Positions 59,331-64,000 of a stretch of DNA of 64,000 bases are shown here, in pieces. Both the position numbers and the translations under genes were made by a program. Source of the stretch: Cheilinus undulatus (Eukaryota; Chordata; Actinopteri; Labriformes; Labridae). The DNA is taken from NCBI RefSeq assembly GCF_018320785.1, contig NC_054866.1:8958487-9022486 (forward strand). The letters run 5' to 3'. How positions within the stretch are numbered: the stretch's first letter is position 1; each line of letters opens with the position of its first letter. Below the pieces are notes generated by a model. That model was given only the letters and a program-made list of their open reading frames with translations, did not search any database and was not told the origin of the DNA.

Positions 59331-61734
59331 GTGAGCGTTCAACGGTTTTTGTAGGTGTTTTCCCTTTCAGGCTACCTTTGTGTTACTTGAAACAGTGATG
59401 TCTTGACAGTTATTTATTCTTTCAAAACATATTCTGAATTGAACTACCTCAGTAGCCGTTAAAAGTCTAGGTTATCTCGCCGTTACAGAGTTTTGTAACC
59501 TCGGTAACACTCTGGAGGCTAACGTGTCTGAACCCATCAGAGGACGGCTCTGCTGCTCCGTGGCTCAGTAACTAGCTACCAGGCTGCTCACTGGTGGTCT
59601 CGTGCACTCAAAGGACACAGGGCACGCCCATCACGCTGTAGCCCATCTTATTAGAAAAGCGACGTAATTGATTTACTAGTTACCCTTTCTCATCATTTCT
59701 TTTACCTTGTTTGGATGAAAGGAAGCTAAAGAGGGCTGACGTGTTAGGTGGCTTGGTCGTTGGGGGCGTAGTGAATCATGAAATTAAATTGGTTAAGTAA
59801 AAAACAAGGCATACACGTCACATGTTGAGTTTAACTAAAGTGCATGCACACAATATGAATACAGAAAACATCCAACCACACACTTACCATTAGTGCGTAA
59901 CATGTACACAAAACAAATGCAAACAAGTCCTGTCTACTGACTCTGTGTCTAGTCATTATTTGTGCAAGTAAATTTCCTATTATGTCAGACCTGACACAAA
60001 ACATCACCGTATGCTATCCTGTAGGGTTGTGAGAAAAACAGCTCCAGGGCCCCATTGTAATTTAAGTCAGCCACCCTTGATGCTCATTATGTTTGTATGC
60101 AGTTACAGCTGGGAAATATGACCTAAAAGTAATATTGCCTTAATTAGACCATATTGTAATACACATTGTATATTACAATATTTTGACATCTGTTTTACTG
60201 TATAATTGTTTAATTCAGCCCTTTGATGCATCAAATGACCCCAGTATGATTATTGAATTAGACCCTTCTGTATCTTCTACAGTAGTTTATCGTGGATAGA
60301 AAGTTAATAAATGTTTTCTCTTGTTTTTTTTTTTACTATTGTTGATTATAAGAAATGATTATTTCCCTAATTTAAGCTACACAGAAACTCACCAATTGCA
60401 AGATGCAGCCAGTGGCCAAAACACTGCAGTCTAGTCCACCCATTCAGGCTCACAGATTTGATTATTTTAGTCCCGTTATCTGAGCTGATGCACATTGGAT
60501 GAGATTCACACCTTGTGAAGTAGCTCTCCTGTGTGATCATCGTGAAAAAAGCCTGTTTGGAAGCACAAACATTTAACTCCTAGGTGTTCATTTAATTAAC
60601 TGTTATGTGGGGCTATAGATCCATAGTTGTGGAGAAGTGGGTCATATTTATTAGCTGCTAGGCAACCTTTTCTCTTACTTCCATGTACATTTCTGGCAGG
60701 GGAGTTTTCAGCAAAACACAGATACAAACACGGATCATACTTTGGGTTAAGTGTGTTGGCTTTTCTGGCTTTTCATATCTTTATCGTTACTGCAGCTGTA
60801 ATATAGGCATCACCTCGCAACGTTTATGACAAATTATCAGGTTTTCTTCTACGTCTTCCTTTTGAAATTTGAACCACCGCCAGATGACAGATCCAGTTCT
60901 GTTTTTCTTAGGAACCGAATCGTCCATTTACATCTCAGACTACCATCTCAAACTAACTTAGACTGTTTGTTTCTCTTCCCTCCCTATGCTTTCCTCCTTC
61001 TCCTTCTAATACAAAAAGCGCATGTGCCTAGGAGAGTTTTTCTGATGGGCAGGGAGTGTGCTCTTTGCCAAGAGGGGGATTTGAGGAGACAGTGGGAGGA
61101 GCGAAACTCCAGAGAGAATAGCTTGCTGATGGCTTAAAACTTCTATGCAATTTATACTTGTTGGTGGCGATCTAGCCAGTTACATCTCAAAATCTGGCAA
61201 AACCTGCGATACATTGAGTATACTCAATATATTGCCCGACTAAACAGACAGAAAAAAATGGTTCATGTAAAAGTAAAACTGGAATTTTAAATGCATGTAA
61301 ACTTTGTAGTTGGACTGACCAGACTAAAGCCTTTCTGCTTCTGTGCCAAAGCTAGCTGTGCAAACATTTCTGGTCCTCTGCCTCAGCAGAGTGGCAGTAC
61401 CTTCCACCTCCTCCGCTGCTGACTCTCTTTTCTTCTTTGCAATAACTACAGTTTGAACAACTATTGCTCAATATTTATCAACTCAAACATAAACATGTTT
61501 GAGTTGCCATGGTTTCCCAGACAAGAAGGAAAAGTAGTATGGACTGGGAAAATAAAAACCCTTGTTAAGTTTGGGTGGAGTTTTGCATGATGACACAGAC
61601 ACGTATGTAGTGCTCACAGTGCCTTAGGTTCCAGACTTGATGAGAAAGTGCAAACCAGGCTTAAGCTGAATTTCTCAAAATATGACTAACACACCCATGT
61701 AATGTGGGTGGAGTTTGATGTACTCCTGCATTCA
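59331..61734 (+). other. Presumed first intron of the right-hand gene
   Basis: No coding exon recognised. CpG-rich sequence fades by about 59,660. The 103-codon frame at 60,826-61,137 has no splice or homology support. Confidence 0.4.
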
Positions 61735-62210
61735 TACACCATAGACTGTAGACAGTATGTGACAAAGTCAGAGTGGCATCACTTACTTGCTTACTGAAAG
61801 GGGCTTTTAAAGATAGTCCACAGCAGCCATATTAAAAACACTGTCAAAAAGTGACTCTCCAGTCAGCTCAGTAACTGATGAAGAGGTGGAACTGAGGCAG
61901 CCTTACGCCTCCTGCTGAACAGCTAAAACGCGCAGGTCGTATCAGCCACTCCACTTATATTACATAACTTGCATCCTTCTTAAAACCAAAACAGATGAGA
62001 TATTAAAAAATTACCCCTGTACAGTGTGACCCTAGACATGAATTACTCCAACCCAAATCCTTTTGGAACCCTTGAAACCTTTTTGAGGTGAAATGTGACT
62101 TCCACTGTTTCAGCAGCCAGCCTCAAGTGGACACTCATGGAACTGCAGGTTTATGCTGTATTGCATTGACTCTATTTTCCAACCAGGGAGGTTGCTACTT
62201 GTTTTACACC
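61735..62210. repeat. Second copy of the 9,676-10,197 repeat family
   Basis: Shares 'actgtag' near its left end and 'cagcagccagcctcaagtgg' followed by 'gggaggttgctacttg' near the right end with the vwa5a-intron copy. Confidence 0.5.
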
Positions 62211-62512
62211 CCAGTTAGTATCATGTTGATCTCACTTTGCCTTCATTTAGCAATGTAAGCAAGAAGGACAGCAGAAATTGTGATTTGCTAAGAGTAAAGT
62301 GTAGAGTATGTATGAAACTTGCATTGTTAACTAAGAGAAGGCCCAATAATAGCTAAACTGAAGGGGTTTTTTGCCACCTGCTGGAAGGGATTTTCAGCCT
62401 CCCAATGCAGTTGTCATATGTCACTCTAAGATGCAGGACCATTTTAATCTTTTTTTCACTACAGTGGTTATGAAGGAAAAGGGTTATGTGCTGCCTTGTA
62501 GGGCTGTCAATT

Positions 62513-63387
62513 AGGGGTGTAATGGTACAGAAACATTTTGGTTTGGTACTTCAATGATTAAAAATATAACTAAATAAATATGTTTTTCAATTACTATTTT
62601 TTTTAATTGTTGTATTGACATTTTTATACCCTGTCTTTAAACACTAAAATTTCCCAGCCAACTTGATTGCATCATCATACAGCAGTGATTTAGCTTGTTA
62701 AGTATGCAAATTAGCGTCTATCCGGCCGATTTCAACATGGACTGCAGCACTGGATTACCTTTTTAACCAATGGGACCTACTACAAAGTTTGGGAGGACTT
62801 TTCACAGCCCATCTTGGTGGATAAAGAGGTTAGAGCCATGTGAAATCTGAGCATAACTTTACCTATGACGCAGATGCAGACATGATGGAGTCCTCTCTCT
62901 CCCCCTCCTCTGAGGCTGATAGTTGAAGGTAAAATTAATTTGATTCACAGAGCCAGAGCACCAGTGTTATAATAAAAACGATCTTAAAGAATAGGAAATT
63001 CATAACCGGCTGGTGATACTTTTTGTTGTTCCTCCTCGTTACAGTGAAGTTCTTGTTTGAGTGGAGCCTTTTCAAATACTTTGACTGGTCCGCTGGACAA
63101 TGTGCTGTCAGGGACGCAGCTGCTGAATAATGCCAGTGCTACTGTTGTTGTCTTTGTCCACTGTTGTATTTTACTGGGAAACAAAGTGTTTCTAAACAGG
63201 ACACTTTTATCTGGGAATATTCAGGCTTGTGTGGTTGCCAGGACAGTGTGACAGTGAGTTGTTAACTGGTTTTCCATCTGTATTTGAGCTTTGCTCCACA
63301 TGTATCCGTTCGGTACACGTCTATACCGTACTGAGAGGCCTGTACCAAATCGGTTCGGTACCACTGCACGTACCTTTACATCCCTAC
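62513..63387. mobile_element. hAT-like nonautonomous element (~875 bp)
   Basis: The left end taggggtgtaatggtacag is matched inverted by gtacctttacatccctac at the right. The interior is noncoding with 'ggttcggtacc'-type subterminal motifs. The start abuts a piece of another hAT-like end (agggctgtcaa, 62,503). Confidence 0.6.
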
Positions 63388-63619
63388 TGTCAGTATTTAT
63401 CTACAGTCCCATTCGAATTTCATTTGTTATTTTTTGCAGATTTCTAGTAATATTCAAATATTTATGCACATTTTTTATTAACATGTAAAACGTTCAGTTG
63501 CTTTAATCATCATGTAGTTACACATTTGTCCACTAGAGCACCCTCCAATATTGGCCTACATCACAGATTGCAATGAAGAAATAATGAGCTAAAAGCAAAA
63601 GTAGTTCATGTTTATTTTT

Positions 63620-63690
63620 ATAATAATAATATAATAATAATAAACTTTATTTGTATAGCACCTTTAAAAACAGAGGTTTACAAAGTGGTT
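63620..63690 (-). repeat. Teleost repeat tail, minus orientation
   Basis: 'taataataataataaacttt', 'atttgtatagcacctttaaa' and 'acagaggtttacaaagtgg': reverse complement of the tails at 2,515 and 50,350. Confidence 0.6.
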
Positions 63691-63934
63691 TGACATAAGC
63701 AGAATCACAGTTATGGCAAAGCATACTTATGTACTATGGAGGCCTTTAACGGGTATTTTGGTACTGATGGTCAACTGTAAAACGGCTAAACGGGTTAGAA
63801 ATTAAATGTCACACAAAAATGAATTAAATTGTGCTGCTTATGACGGTGATGACATCATGTTTATAATGAACAAAACATTTAAAAATGTTGGTACTATCTT
63901 GTCCCTACATGTTTTTACCTAAAAATGCAAGGCG

Positions 63935-64000
63935 GGAGCGCAGATGGTGGAGTGGTTTAAGGCACTACCCATGCATGTGGGTGGCCCGGGTTCGAATCTG
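63935..64000 (+). repeat. tRNA-derived SINE head, cut by the window edge
   Basis: 'gatggtggagtggtttaagg' is an A-box-like segment and 'gggttcgaatc' a B-box, at tRNA spacing. The tRNA fold is imperfect and the sequence is cut at the edge, so a SINE is more likely than a tRNA gene. Confidence 0.5.

Noticed and set aside
59216-59398. Open frame at the right-hand promoter as a gene start
   Set aside because: It runs through a strong splice donor at 59,330, has no recognised homology and fits a 5' untranslated exon better.
60826-61137. 103-codon open frame in the presumed first intron
   Set aside because: No homology recognised, no splice context, no coding signature.
63935-64000. tRNA gene at the right edge
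   Set aside because: Promoter boxes fit but the fold is imperfect and the body is cut off; a SINE head is more likely.

Overview
The window is nuclear DNA from a teleost fish, probably a spiny-rayed (neoteleost) species. The reasons are vertebrate-type split genes with GT-AG introns, a cone opsin and an HSP47 of fish type, and a dense load of repeats typical of teleosts (Tc1-like transposons, hAT-like, TTAA-flanked and CACTA-like miniature elements, L2-like LINE pieces, tRNA-derived SINE heads). No bacterial, organellar or CRISPR features were seen. The species cannot be named from the sequence.

Layout. (1) 1.4-9.6 kb, minus strand: exons of a vwa5a-like gene (von Willebrand factor A domain protein). 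Two consecutive exons are present twice. The N-terminal VIT exons were not found and the C-terminal exons are missing or lie beyond the left edge. (2) 9.7-19.6 kb: no genes; solo LTR, miniature DNA transposons, a LINE remnant, a SINE. (3) 19.7-24.3 kb, plus strand: a complete six-exon long-wavelength-sensitive (red) cone opsin with TATA box, CRX/OTX-type site and polyadenylation signal. (4) 24.3-33.7 kb: repeats, including a Tc1 copy lodged inside a palindromic element and a foldback element with minisatellite-like arms. (5) 33.7-39.8 kb, minus strand: a complete serpinh1 (HSP47) gene with noncoding first exon, heat-shock element and TATA box. (6) 40-58.8 kb: gene-poor, containing a large inverted repeat (arms about 1.5 kb) and three decayed Tc1-like copies. 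(7) 58.8-59.33 kb, plus strand: a CpG-rich promoter and first exon of a gene running out to the right. Conserved order in vertebrates (gdpd5 head-to-head with serpinh1) makes gdpd5 the best guess, but this is inference. (8) 59.3-64 kb: its presumed first intron, with repeats.

The three recognisable genes are not a functional unit. The opsin acts in cone outer segments, HSP47 is the collagen chaperone of the endoplasmic reticulum, and VWA5A is a cytosolic VIT/vWA protein. The most notable points are the opsin sitting away from the usual sws2-lws neighbourhood, the phase-compatible exon-pair duplication in vwa5a, the inverted repeat whose arms appear identical over 1,056 bp but diverge at both edges, and two unusual palindromic elements. 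All identifications come from reading the sequence; no database search was possible.
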